Of a DNA stretch of 64,000 nt, positions 43,052 to 52,473 are shown in pieces. A program made the translations under genes and the position numbers. How positions within the stretch are numbered: the stretch's first letter is position 1; the number at the start of each line of letters is the position of its first letter. This stretch comes from Mycobacterium neglectum (GTDB taxonomy: Bacteria; Actinomycetota; Actinomycetes; Mycobacteriales; Mycobacteriaceae): NCBI RefSeq assembly GCF_002591975.1, contig NZ_NVQE01000007.1:1-64000 (forward strand). Direction: 5' to 3'. The notes under the pieces are model-generated. The model did no database searches. It was not told the origin of the DNA and saw only the letters and a program-made list of their open reading frames with translations.

Positions 43052-44013
43052 AACGGCACCGGTCGCGGTTGGAGCCGGGCCGTGACATCCCCGACCAGAG
43101 TGGTGTCGTAGGGGTTGATCTCCAACGGCTCATCACCCAATTCCAGTGCGTCGAAGTCGATCCAGATCACGTTCGGACTTGTCGACAGTTCGAAGAAGTA
43201 CATCTTCTCGGTCAGATCGACGACCGTCCGATATTCGGTGTTGTAGACACCGAAGTCCTGGTAGGGCGCACCGAAGGGCACCGAGACGTTGCGCATGATC
43301 GCCATCACGCTCGCCACCGCCTGTCGCCGATCGGCGGGCGGCATCAGGAGGGCCGAATAGTATGCCGCGCGCTGGAATCGATCCCTCGGGTTCACATTTC
43401 CAGGTAGTGGAGTATCACTGCTTGGGTGTGAAAAGTCTTGCTTCGCAAGCAAATCCAGCTGCTCGTCATAGGTGGGATCGTTGGTCATGATGGTGTACTC
43501 ACGGCCGTGGTGGACGACGGGTTCGCCACCCGCGAACTCGATGATCGCCGAGTCCCCGCCGACGTCTTCGAGCGCGAAATGGATCGTGGCCTGACGCCCG
43601 TGCGCCTCGACCATCACCGGTTGGAACGTGTCCAACAACGCCAGCGCTTCGGTGACGCTGCCTGCCTGGTCGAGCAGGTACTGGCCGAACAACCCCATCT
43701 GGAGGCCCGGTCGGGCCGGATCGCGGGTTCCGACGTCCGTCGACTTGAGGAACAGGGCATGTATTCCAAGCCCCGCCTCGTTGAATCCGTCGACGGTGCC
43801 GATCCCGTACACGGTGGTGACCAAGCTGGCGTAGCGAGTGGTCCAGCGCAGCGGATTGTCGGCGATCGCGACGATGTCGCCGACCTTGCCGCCGTCGCGG
43901 TCACGCCCTCGGGGGAAGGCGACGATGGTGGGTTGTGTCGACTCGGGCCAGTCCATTGTGCGGCCGGCCATCACGTACCGACCGTCGGTATTCCACAGCA
44001 CCCGAGTGCACAT
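43048..44013 (-). CDS. Choloylglycine-hydrolase-family (Ntn) linear amide hydrolase
   Basis: A 321-residue Ntn hydrolase. Starting at ATG 44013 gives MCTRVLW, placing the nucleophile Cys at position 2, exposed when Met is removed, as in bile-salt hydrolases and acid-ceramidase relatives; a GTG four codons upstream would leave it internal. GRTMDWPE provides the conserved Arg/Asp and TNDPTYDEQL the Asn loop. No signal peptide. It would cleave a C-N bond in a linear amide, perhaps N-acyl amino acids or acyl-homoserine lactones. Confidence 0.85.
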   Translation of the reverse strand: MCTRVLWNTDGRYVMAGRTMDWPESTQPTIVAFPRGRDRDGGKVGDIVAIADNPLRWTTRYASLVTTVYGIGTVDGFNEAGLGIHALFLKSTDVGTRDPARPGLQMGLFGQYLLDQAGSVTEALALLDTFQPVMVEAHGRQATIHFALEDVGGDSAIIEFAGGEPVVHHGREYTIMTNDPTYDEQLDLLAKQDFSHPSSDTPLPGNVNPRDRFQRAAYYSALLMPPADRRQAVASVMAIMRNVSVPFGAPYQDFGVYNTEYRTVVDLTEKMYFFELSTSPNVIWIDFDALELGDEPLEINPYDTTLVGDVTARLQPRPVPF

Positions 44014-44084
44014 CTGCCTCGCCACCTCCCAAGAGAATCGGCGTTCAGCGTGCCATGCCGGGCCGTGGATTCGCGGGAGTACTT

Positions 44085-44119
44085 GCCTGACGGATAGGAA
44101 AACCTATCCGCCGGCAGGC
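44085..44119. promoter_or_regulatory. Long composite palindrome in the divergent gap
   Basis: Perfect arms CGGATAGG (44091-44098) and CCTATCCG (44103-44110) surround an AAAA loop; outer arms GCCTG (44085-44089) and CAGGC (44115-44119) extend it. A second, smaller hairpin ACGACC/GGTCGT lies at 44193-44209. These are the only marked features of the 44014-44236 gap between divergent genes. Either an operator or a 5'-UTR hairpin. Confidence 0.5.
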
Positions 44120-44236
44120 GAAACCTGACTTCGTGGCGATTACGCGGACTTTGCACCGAAAACGATCATAAATGTCGTCCAGAACGACGAAAACGACCGT
44201 GAAGGTCGTCTACACCACCGAAATAGGAAAAAGATC

Positions 44237-45250
44237 ATGTTCGCGACAGCACCGACCGGCACGACCGCACCGGCTCCTGAAGAAACCGTGCGGCTGCGCC
44301 CCGGCGATCTGCCGACCAAGCTGATCCCGCAAGCCACAACGTCTCCGAAAGTCCCGGTCCCCGGTGAGCCCATGACCATGCGTCTCAAAGCGCTGCCGAA
44401 GGCCATCAGCAACTTCGACAGCGACACGGTGCGGCTACGCCCCCTCGTCGACGTTCCGGTCGTCGGCAAGATCACCAACACGATCCGGCAGCGTTATCTC
44501 GAACTGAACAAGGCGGAGGTGAGGCCGCCGAGCAAGTGGGAGTACGCGCGGCTCGGCTTGGTGCTTTTGCTGGCGGCGATGCCGATCCTCGCGATTTCGG
44601 CCGAGGTTTTCGGTCTGGTCGCGCAGAGCACCGTCACCCTGGTGACCATCACGCTCGTCGCGGTGCTCGCCACGCTGATCGCGTTCGCGCCGCACCGGAT
44701 GGACATGATCGTCGGGCGCGGCCTGATCGCAGGCATGGTGGCCTGCATCGTCTACGACGGAGCCAGGCTGTTCGCCGTGCACGTGCTGGGACTGATGGGC
44801 GACTTCATCCCGGTGATGGGGTCGTTCGTCACCGGCGAGCCGGACACCACGGGCAGCGCAGCGGTCGGTTACGTGTACCGGTACCTCGGCGACGCCGGCG
44901 GGCTGGGTGTGGCCTTCTTCGTCGTGGCGTTCGCGATCGGCATCGACCGATGGAAGAACGTCTATGCGGTAGGGGCGGCAGTCGCTTTCGGGGTCTTTCC
45001 GACGTGGGCCGGCCTGATGGCAACCGTCGCCCTGTCCCCGCACGGCGAGGAAAGGATGTTTCCGCTGAATACCGCCACGGTGATCATCACCTTGGTCGGG
45101 CATCTCATCTTCGGCCTGTTCCTGGGGCTGGCGTTCCTCAAGGCGCCGCGCGGGGAGCGCAGCGGCTGGCCGTGGCCTCCGCTGTCAGAGTCGACGCTGG
45201 CCAAGCGGGCAATCCGCTTCAAGAAGAAGGTCACCAATTCACCGCACTAG
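44237..45250 (+). CDS. Polytopic membrane protein, unknown
   Basis: A 337-residue protein with a hydrophilic, Thr/Pro/Arg-rich N-terminal 100 residues containing two similar segments (ETVRLRPGDLP and DTVRLRPLVDV), followed by about six hydrophobic helices and a basic tail (KRAIRFKKKVTN). I recognise no domain. It is a single-gene unit with a strong hairpin terminator behind it. Confidence 0.75.
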   Translation: MFATAPTGTTAPAPEETVRLRPGDLPTKLIPQATTSPKVPVPGEPMTMRLKALPKAISNFDSDTVRLRPLVDVPVVGKITNTIRQRYLELNKAEVRPPSKWEYARLGLVLLLAAMPILAISAEVFGLVAQSTVTLVTITLVAVLATLIAFAPHRMDMIVGRGLIAGMVACIVYDGARLFAVHVLGLMGDFIPVMGSFVTGEPDTTGSAAVGYVYRYLGDAGGLGVAFFVVAFAIGIDRWKNVYAVGAAVAFGVFPTWAGLMATVALSPHGEERMFPLNTATVIITLVGHLIFGLFLGLAFLKAPRGERSGWPWPPLSESTLAKRAIRFKKKVTNSPH

Positions 45251-45259
45251 GCGCAGGGA

Positions 45260-45297
45260 GCCGCGGGTCGTCGAGACATAGTTCGACGACCCGCGGC
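45260..45297 (+). terminator. Strong hairpin terminator
   Basis: A 15-bp perfect stem: the arm from 45260 (GCCGCGGGTCGTCGA) pairs with the arm ending at 45297 (TCGACGACCCGCGGC), with an 8-base loop. It starts 9 bp after the membrane-protein stop. No T-run, as is usual in mycobacteria. Confidence 0.65.
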
Positions 45298-45367
45298 GAC
45301 GTGCACGGCGCGTTCGAAGACCATAGACCCGTCCTGTGGGTGAAAATTGCCCCTGACAGGAGGTCTC

Positions 45368-45991
45368 ATGTCTTCCCATTTGGAAGTCTTCACGCCGTCA
45401 GGCCGGGAGCTGGTCCCATTGGCCGGCGAGCGGGTGACTCTCGGCAAGGCCTCGACAAATGTGGTGGCGCTCGAACATGACGCCACCGTCTCTCGCCTGC
45501 ACGCCATTCTCGAGAACCATGGTTCCGCGTGGTCGATACGCGATGTCGGCAGTCGCAACGGCACCTTCGTCAACGGTGAGAAGATCACCGCGGAGCGCGT
45601 TCTGCGTTCCGGCGACGAGGTGCGCATCGGCAAGTCACGGGTGGTGTATCTGGAGGCTCGGCAGTCCGGTGTCCCAGTCGAAGAGGCGACGATCGTGCCT
45701 GATCCCGCCCAGCTTCCACCGAGGCTGACGCGACGCGAAGTCGACGTCCTCATGGTGTTGTGCCGTCCGTTGGTCTCTGACGACATGTTCCCCGAGCCGG
45801 CCTCGGTACGACGGATGGCGGGCGAGCTCTACGTCACCGAGGCCGCCGTCAAACAACACCTGCAGAACCTCTATGACAAGTTCGCCATCCCTGCCGAGGG
45901 GGACCGGCGGGTGCGGCTGGCCAACGAGGCACTTCGGCGCGGCGCTGTCACGATTGCGCAGCTGCGCGACAGCGGGAGCACCGAGAACTAG
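45368..45991 (+). CDS. FHA-domain/winged-helix protein (candidate phospho-responsive regulator)
   Basis: A 207-residue protein. The FHA domain (about residues 20-95) has the phosphothreonine-pocket residues in GKASTN, SRLHA and GSRNGTFVNG. Residues 118-207 (LTRREVDVLMVL, then VRRMAGELYVTEAAVKQHLQNLYDKF) look like a winged-helix or LuxR-like output domain. ATG at 45368 follows AGGAGG. The gene is convergent with, and overlaps by 4 bp, a kelch receptor kinase, an obvious candidate writer of the phosphothreonine it would read. Confidence 0.85.
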   Translation: MSSHLEVFTPSGRELVPLAGERVTLGKASTNVVALEHDATVSRLHAILENHGSAWSIRDVGSRNGTFVNGEKITAERVLRSGDEVRIGKSRVVYLEARQSGVPVEEATIVPDPAQLPPRLTRREVDVLMVLCRPLVSDDMFPEPASVRRMAGELYVTEAAVKQHLQNLYDKFAIPAEGDRRVRLANEALRRGAVTIAQLRDSGSTEN

Positions 45992-48900
45992 GTGAAGTCG
46001 AGCGCCTCGAGGACCGCCACCGGACCCTCGTGGCTCGGCCGGTCCGCGCCGCCAATACAGAACAGGGTTGTGTCGACGGCGGCCACCGCCTGGCCGTGCA
46101 CCGGCGTGTTGATCGGCGCCTGCGTCGTCCACTTCCCGGTAGAGATGTCGTACATCTCCACCGTGGGAAGTACCCGCGTCGGTTCCTCGCCACCGACGGC
46201 GACGATCCGGCCGTCGATGAGACCGGCGCCGTAACTGCCGCGAGGCGTCGGCATGTCAGGCAGTTTTTCCCAGCTTCCGGCTTCCGGGTCGAAACGCTCG
46301 AAGGCCGCCGAGTTCTCGTCGGCGCTTAGCGACCGACCGCCGACCGCATACACGTAGACACCGTCCGATACCGCGGCCAAATGCTCACGCGGCGTTGGCA
46401 TATCGGCGGCCGCTGTCCAGGATTCGCCATCGAAGACCTCGGTCTGGGTGACGAGCTTCTTGTCGTCCTGCCCCCCGATGACCACGAGCTTGTCGTCGAC
46501 CACCGCCGCCGACGGCGCGGCCCTGGCGTGCTGGAGGCTCGGCAGCTCTTCCCACTTCCCGTTGCGGAAGGCGAACACCTTGTTCGACGCCTCCGCGACG
46601 GTCTCGCTGGCACCTCCGATGACGACCACCTCGCCGCGATAGGCCGCCGCTGTTGCGTGATGCAACGCTTCGGGCAGCGGGGGGTGCGTTTCCCAGTCTC
46701 CCGTCTTCGGGTCGTAGCTCTCGAAGGTGTCGAGCGTCTCCGCATGACCCAACATGCCGCCCGCGATCCAGATCTTTCCGTCGAGGACTGTCGAGGCCAT
46801 CATCAGTCTTGCGGTCGGCGCATCCGGTAGCAACCGCCATTCCGCTGCCGGTTGCGGCTTGCGCGGTGCGAGTTTCAGCGCTTCCGCGGATGGCGTGATC
46901 TCGTCGTCTGCCGCACCGGTCGACCCGCCGATCGCGTAGACGGTCTTACCCACGGCGGCGACCGCAAGGCCGTGCCGCGCGGTCCCCATATCCGGCAGCG
47001 CGGTCCAGGTCGACGTCGTCAGATCAAGCGCTGCAACGCTGTTGAGCGCCTCTCCTGAGGACATGCCACCGACCGCCACCAACCGTGCGTCGGCGATCGC
47101 CACACCGAAATCGCTGCGCCCCTCGGGGAGCGCGGGCATGGTCGTCCACTTGTCCGCGATGGGGTCGTACGCCTCGACTGCGGTCAGATCCGAGGTGCCG
47201 TTGGTGCCACCGACCGCGTATACGAGCGTGCCGTCGGACGCCGCACCCGACATCTGGCGTGGCGTCGGTATCGGAGCACCAAGCCTCCATCCGGTGCCGT
47301 CGTAGATCTCGGTTGTGTTCAGCAGCTTGCCGCTGGCGTCCACGCCGCCGGTGACGACGAGTTGGTCGTCGACCACGGCGGCCGCGGCGGCAGCGCGGGG
47401 CTGCAACAGTGGCGGCAACTCCACCCAGCGGCTGTTGACCACGCGCCAGACCTTGTCGGTCGCCACCTTTTGATTCGTGCCGTCGGTGCGCCAACCGCCG
47501 AGGACGACCGGGGTGTCCTCCCATGTCACCGCCATTGCGTGCTGCACCGGCACCGGCAGGTCCTCGCCGCCTTTCCAGCTGTCGATGGCGGGGTCGAATC
47601 CCTCGTGGGCGCCACTCACCTGGTTACCGGCCCCCATGCCGCCGAAGACCCAGATGGTGCCGTCGGCCTCGGTGGCCGCCACCGCATCACGGGCGACGCG
47701 CGCATCCGCGATCGGTCCCCATTCCGGCTGCGCTTCGACGGTCGGTCGGTTCGCGGCAGCTTGCTCTGCGTCGCCGCCCTTGTCGCGCGACGTGAAGATG
47801 AAGATGCCGCTGATCACCAAGAGCACCGCTGCCGCCGCGGCGCCGACGGTGATCAGGAGTCTCTTTCGGTCGTGCTTCTCCGGCGTGACCGCAGGCTCGG
47901 GATCAGGCTGCGGGCCGGCCTCGGCCGGCGGTGCCGACGGCGGCGGGGGGTCCGGCGGAGTCGGGGGTATCTGCCAGGGCACACTCCCCTGGCTGACGGA
48001 CGCGGTATGGGCGAACATGTTCGGGTCCAACGGTGGCCCCGAGCCCTGCGTGATCACCGGGGCGCCGGCAACGGATTCCGACACGTCGGCAGGGACAGCG
48101 GATCGAGACGCCTCGGTCGGGCCGGGAACCCCTGAGAGCGGGAGCGCTTGGGTTCCGCCCGTCGACTCCAACTCACCGCCGGGCTCGCTGAGCGCCATGG
48201 GATCGGCCGTCAACCCGTTGTGACGCTGCGCCAATTGCAGCTCGTGGCCGAAGTCGGCCACCGACATCTGCCGGTCGCCGGGCTCGCGAGACATCGCCTT
48301 CTCGATCGCGGCGCACACATCGGTGGGGATTCCGTGCGGCCGCAGATCCGGCACCGGTGTCGACGTTATGCGCAGATAGTGGGCGATCAGATCCTCGTCG
48401 GCCTTGCGCTCATGCGGCGGCCCTCCGGCGATCAGCGCGTAGATCGTTGCGCCAAGGGAGTACACGTCGGCCACGACCGTCGGCGGATTGCCTGCGAGGA
48501 CCTCAGGTGCGGTGTAGGAGAGGGTGCCGGTGAAGAATCCGGTCACCGTCTTGTACCCACCGGCGATGCGCGCAGTCCCGAAGTCACTCAGTTGCGGTTC
48601 GCCGTAATCGTTGAAGAGGATGTTCGCGGGTTTGATGTCGCGATGCAAAGTGCCTGTCCGGTGGGCGGTCTCGAGCGCGCCACACAGTTTCACGCCCATG
48701 CGCAATGCCTCGGGCCACGCGATCCGGCCCTCACGGCGCAACCGCTCAGCCAGGGAACCCACGGAGTGATACGGCATCACGATGAAAGGCCGACCATTCT
48801 CGGTGACGCCGACCTGAAGGATGTTCACGATATTCGGATGGCCGGAAAGCCCTCCCATCGCGAAGCCCTCGCGCAGAAATCGCTCCCGATCCGTGTCGTC

Positions 48901-49047
48901 GAGGTCGGACGCAAGCACCTTGATGGCAACACTTCGCCCAAGCGACTTCTGGGAGCATCGATAGACGACCCCGCTGCCGCCCCGGCCAACTTCGACGGCG
49001 TCTTCGAACCCGGCGGCTGCCAGTTCAGACGCTATCCCGCTCGGCAT
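45988..49047 (-). CDS. Transmembrane Ser/Thr protein kinase with extracellular kelch propellers
   Basis: A 1019-residue receptor kinase. The kinase domain (about 12-280) is intact: glycine loop GRGGSGVVY (21-29), AIK with Lys43, HRDIKPAN (135-142), DFG (155-157) and the GTLSYTAPE activation segment. A Pro-rich linker and one transmembrane helix (about 395-417) follow. The outside part (440-1019) consists of about a dozen kelch repeats (GG...YDP...W patterns), enough for two six-bladed propellers. Start at 49047; upstream codons are unrelated. It parallels PknD, which has an NHL propeller instead. Confidence 0.88.
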   Translation of the reverse strand: MPSGIASELAAAGFEDAVEVGRGGSGVVYRCSQKSLGRSVAIKVLASDLDDTDRERFLREGFAMGGLSGHPNIVNILQVGVTENGRPFIVMPYHSVGSLAERLRREGRIAWPEALRMGVKLCGALETAHRTGTLHRDIKPANILFNDYGEPQLSDFGTARIAGGYKTVTGFFTGTLSYTAPEVLAGNPPTVVADVYSLGATIYALIAGGPPHERKADEDLIAHYLRITSTPVPDLRPHGIPTDVCAAIEKAMSREPGDRQMSVADFGHELQLAQRHNGLTADPMALSEPGGELESTGGTQALPLSGVPGPTEASRSAVPADVSESVAGAPVITQGSGPPLDPNMFAHTASVSQGSVPWQIPPTPPDPPPPSAPPAEAGPQPDPEPAVTPEKHDRKRLLITVGAAAAAVLLVISGIFIFTSRDKGGDAEQAAANRPTVEAQPEWGPIADARVARDAVAATEADGTIWVFGGMGAGNQVSGAHEGFDPAIDSWKGGEDLPVPVQHAMAVTWEDTPVVLGGWRTDGTNQKVATDKVWRVVNSRWVELPPLLQPRAAAAAAVVDDQLVVTGGVDASGKLLNTTEIYDGTGWRLGAPIPTPRQMSGAASDGTLVYAVGGTNGTSDLTAVEAYDPIADKWTTMPALPEGRSDFGVAIADARLVAVGGMSSGEALNSVAALDLTTSTWTALPDMGTARHGLAVAAVGKTVYAIGGSTGAADDEITPSAEALKLAPRKPQPAAEWRLLPDAPTARLMMASTVLDGKIWIAGGMLGHAETLDTFESYDPKTGDWETHPPLPEALHHATAAAYRGEVVVIGGASETVAEASNKVFAFRNGKWEELPSLQHARAAPSAAVVDDKLVVIGGQDDKKLVTQTEVFDGESWTAAADMPTPREHLAAVSDGVYVYAVGGRSLSADENSAAFERFDPEAGSWEKLPDMPTPRGSYGAGLIDGRIVAVGGEEPTRVLPTVEMYDISTGKWTTQAPINTPVHGQAVAAVDTTLFCIGGADRPSHEGPVAVLEALDFT

Positions 49048-49183
49048 GTGCCTATCGTCCTCCGGTGAAATGCGGATATTGCTCGAAACGCCGATATTTC
49101 CGCCCCACAAAGTACCGAGCAAAGTCACCGCAAGCGCAGTATTTGTCGTGTCCTATGAGTTACAGCTCGTGCTTCTTGGGCAC

Positions 49184-49564
49184 CTACGGGATCAGCAGGA
49201 GCGCAGAAGTCACGAGCATGATTACGGCAGTCACGCCATGGACCCCCCAGGCGATCGACTTCGGGCCGCCGTTGCCGAGCACGATGGTCGTGTCGGCGAG
49301 CGGAATTATCGTGGCGGCGAGTATCACCCAACCGAGCAGGTGCGTCGCGCTCGCGGCCATCAGTATGAAGAGGAACAGCCCCGATGCAATGTCGCGGACG
49401 CCCTTGACACTGAGGTACGCGCGGGTCGCCGGCTGGCCGAGATCCGGTTGCACACCGTAGCCGGCGGCCGCGGCGCGAGGAGCAACGATGAATCGGGCGC
49501 CGATGAAGATGATGCCCGCGGCGATGAGTCCCGCGAGCATGTAACCGATGGCTGTGATGGTCAC
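49184..49564 (-). CDS. DUF4267 small membrane protein
   Basis: A 126-residue protein with four hydrophobic helices and the IGARFIVAPRAAAAGYGV and YLSVKGVRDIASGLFLF stretches of DUF4267. GTG at 49564 with AGGAG 8 nt upstream is preferred over GTG 49573. It is downstream of the NIPSNAP remnant and DUF1772 gene in the same direction, probably one TetR-controlled unit. Function unknown. Confidence 0.8.
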   Translation of the reverse strand: MTITAIGYMLAGLIAAGIIFIGARFIVAPRAAAAGYGVQPDLGQPATRAYLSVKGVRDIASGLFLFILMAASATHLLGWVILAATIIPLADTTIVLGNGGPKSIAWGVHGVTAVIMLVTSALLLIP

Positions 49565-49585
49565 GTCGAGCACTCCTGGGGTTCG

Positions 49586-49941
49586 TCAGTGAATAGGTGA
49601 GAACGAGGTCGGGTCAAGGAGCACCGCCTGAACGTCGACGATCTCGTCGGTATCGAAGCCGGCCATGTCAGCGGCGAACTGTGGGCTGGTCATGATGTGT
49701 CGCGTGAGTTCTTGGGGTCAGCGCCTCGCGGGTAGCTGATCAGCGCGACGAGTCGATGGGCGCCGTTGCTTCGTTCGGTCCACACGCCGTGGGTGGCTAC
49801 CCCAAAAGTCGTGAAGGTTGCCAGGTGGCGGTCCCAGTGAACCGCTGCGTACTGCCGCAGCGCTTCCGCCGATCGCAAGGTGTAAATCCTCAGCTGGAAC
49901 ACCGAATACCGTTCTCCTTCAGGTGACATCGGACGTCTCAT
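49586..49941 (-). pseudogene. Frameshifted NIPSNAP-family gene
   Basis: The reading frame from 49941 (ATGA overlap with the upstream DUF1772 stop) encodes a NIPSNAP domain (FQLRIYTLRSAEALRQYAAVHW, THGVWTE, RLVALISYPRGADPK) and then stops early at 49690. The adjacent frame continues the family sequence as ELTRHIMTSPQFAADMAG and on to TGA at 49586. Inserting one base near 49708-49713 (AAGAACTC to AAGGAACTC) restores a continuous 118-residue protein. Either a recent single-base deletion or a sequencing error. Confidence 0.8.
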
Positions 49942-50414
49942 AACGCCAGCACGACGCACAGCGCGGCCAGTGCTAGACCTTGCAGCATCGCGCGGGTTCC
50001 GATGATTTGGTCCCACTTCGCTTGCAGTGCACGCCCGTTCGATAACACCTGTCCGGCGTCGGCCGCGGCGGTCAGTTGTCGATTGATGGGTGCGCTCACC
50101 CGTGCGTAGAGCACGAGCCAGACCAACAGCAGGACCAGCGCGGTGCCCGCCGCGATGGCCTGCGCCCAGTGTGAGGCCACCGCGGCCAGCACCGCACTTG
50201 TCGCGGTCGCCACCAGTCCGAGCACTCCGGGCACGGGCATCCTGCGGTCGCCGTATCGATGGACGCTTCCCATGACCGCGATCAGCGCACGGTCGTCGAC
50301 CAACGCCAAGGCGGGCCGCAGCACGATCGCGCAGAACACGTCGGTGCCGTAAACCGCACCCGTGCCCAGCACCGCGACCAGCGCGGCGGCACGAATGATG
50401 AGGTCAAAATCCAT
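49938..50414 (-). CDS. DUF1772 membrane protein
   Basis: A 158-residue protein with four hydrophobic helices and the features of DUF1772 (anthrone-oxygenase-like): GTDVFCAIVLRPAL near the N-terminus and a conserved RVSAPIN-x-W-type region late. It is divergent from a TetR gene, with three similar palindromes between them, and overlaps the NIPSNAP frame by 4 bp. Role unknown, perhaps a small oxygenase. Confidence 0.8.
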   Translation of the reverse strand: MDFDLIIRAAALVAVLGTGAVYGTDVFCAIVLRPALALVDDRALIAVMGSVHRYGDRRMPVPGVLGLVATATSAVLAAVASHWAQAIAAGTALVLLLVWLVLYARVSAPINRQLTAAADAGQVLSNGRALQAKWDQIIGTRAMLQGLALAALCVVLAL

Positions 50415-50439
50415 GTCGAGAGCCTCTCCGTCTGAGTGC

Positions 50440-50503
50440 TAGCAACGCTAACCCTGTTCTGGCATCTCGTCAATAGCATCGCTACAGTTTCTAGCGATGC
50501 TAT
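50440..50503. promoter_or_regulatory. Three TAGC-N3-GCTA operators of the TetR regulator
   Basis: TAGCAACGCTA (50440-50450), TAGCATCGCTA (50474-50484) and TAGCGATGCTA (50492-50502) share the palindrome TAGC-N3-GCTA. The last two are also exact inverted copies of each other, forming 12-bp arms 50473-50484 and 50492-50503 around a 7-bp spacer. They fill the gap between the DUF1772 start (50414) and TetR start (50512). Confidence 0.75.
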
Positions 50504-50511
50504 AGTTCGGC

Positions 50512-51084
50512 ATGGCCATCGAGGACCGACGTGAGCGCGAGCGCGCCGCGCGCCGACAGCTGATCGTCGCGACTGCCCGCCGGCTGGCGGAGGCCGAAGG
50601 CTGGGACGCCGTCACCACGCGACGGCTGTCCACCGAGATCGAATACAGCCAGCCCGTCTTGTACAAGCACTTCGCGGGCATGGAACAAATCGCTGATGCC
50701 GTCGCACTCGACGGATTCGATGAACTCGCCAACGCGCTTCGCACGGCCCGCTCCGGCGCCGGCGAGACCAGCGACGCCATGACCCGGATTGCGCACGCCT
50801 ACCTCGACTTCGCCCGTGACAATCCCGCGGCGTACGACGCGATGTTCACCCGCACGACCACCTTGCCCTTCGGCGCCGAAAACACCCCGCCTCAGCTGAC
50901 GGCGGCCTTCGCCGAACTGCGCCAAGCGGTCGGGCTCGTCGCTGACGAACAGGAGGCGGACGCCCTCACCGAGGTGCTGTGGGCCGCACTGCACGGTCTG
51001 GTCACCCTCGGGCGCACCGGCCGGGTACGCCCCGGCTACGACTCGGAGCGTCTGCAACTACTCGTCCAACAGTTCACCGGCTGA
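50512..51084 (+). CDS. TetR-family regulator
   Basis: A 190-residue TetR protein with an HTH near residues 28-50 (AVTTRRLSTEIEYSQPVLYKHFAGMEQIADAVA) and a WHG-type C-terminal domain (VLWAALHGLVTLGRTGRV). It is divergent from DUF1772, the NIPSNAP remnant and DUF4267, which it probably represses along with itself through the adjacent palindromes. Confidence 0.88.
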   Translation: MAIEDRRERERAARRQLIVATARRLAEAEGWDAVTTRRLSTEIEYSQPVLYKHFAGMEQIADAVALDGFDELANALRTARSGAGETSDAMTRIAHAYLDFARDNPAAYDAMFTRTTTLPFGAENTPPQLTAAFAELRQAVGLVADEQEADALTEVLWAALHGLVTLGRTGRVRPGYDSERLQLLVQQFTG

Positions 51085-51138
51085 CGAGAGGAACTACTCC
51101 CACACAACCTCGGACGGCCCTGTCGGGCGCGTGCATCT

Positions 51139-51837
<699 letters not shown>

Positions 51838-51889
51838 TCAACTCTCTTTCGAAACACGCGTAGCGAGTTACAATTTATCTCACTCATCA

Positions 51890-51912
51890 ATTATCTTTAC
51901 TATTAAGATAAT
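51890..51912. promoter_or_regulatory. MarR operator candidate
   Basis: ATTATCTT (51890-51897) and AAGATAAT (51905-51912) are perfect 8-bp arms with a 7-bp spacer, in a strikingly AT-rich 90-bp gap between divergent methyltransferase and MarR genes. Another TTATCT lies about 15 bp to the left. Confidence 0.65.
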
Positions 51913-51926
51913 ACGGAAGGCGACCG

Positions 51927-52436
51927 GTGGGGTCAACCAAGCGAGACGTCGAGGACCGATACGAACGCGTCATGCAGCTCACCCAGCGTCTAGTAGCGCA
52001 GGCGGAGAAGTTCGGCAGCGCCTTCGTCGACCTGCACCAGATGCACGCCACCGACGTGAACGCCCTGATCCGAGTACGCGTCGGTCGCGAGCAGGGCGAG
52101 TCGACGACCGCGGGCTGGCTCGGCGAGTCCCTCGGGCTGACGTCGGGAGCGGTGACCGCAGTGGTCGACCGTCTCGAGCGAGCGGGACACCTCCGACGGG
52201 TGCGCGATAAACATGACCGACGACGGGTGATCCTGGAGAACACTCCCGACGGGCAGCGGCTGGTGGACCAGTACTTCGCCCCCATCAGGCGGCAGAGTAG
52301 GGAGGTTATGGATCAGTTCACGTCCGCCGAGCTCGACGTCGTCAGCCGCTACCTCGCCGACACGGGGGCAGCCATGGCCGCTCAACGCGAGTTGCTCATT
52401 TCCAAGCACCGCCCCGCCTCGCACTCCGATCACTGA
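51927..52436 (+). CDS. MarR-family regulator
   Basis: A 169-residue MarR protein with winged-helix features: TTAGWLGESLGLTSGAVTAVVDRLERAGHLRRVRDKHDRRRVIL, including the DRR wing. GTG at 51927 lies 15 bp beyond the palindrome. Likely controls itself and the divergent methyltransferase; MarR ligands are often phenolic. Confidence 0.87.
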   Translation: MGSTKRDVEDRYERVMQLTQRLVAQAEKFGSAFVDLHQMHATDVNALIRVRVGREQGESTTAGWLGESLGLTSGAVTAVVDRLERAGHLRRVRDKHDRRRVILENTPDGQRLVDQYFAPIRRQSREVMDQFTSAELDVVSRYLADTGAAMAAQRELLISKHRPASHSDH

Positions 52437-52473
52437 ACGGTTGCGCACCGGCACAGCGTCTTCGACTGATCAG

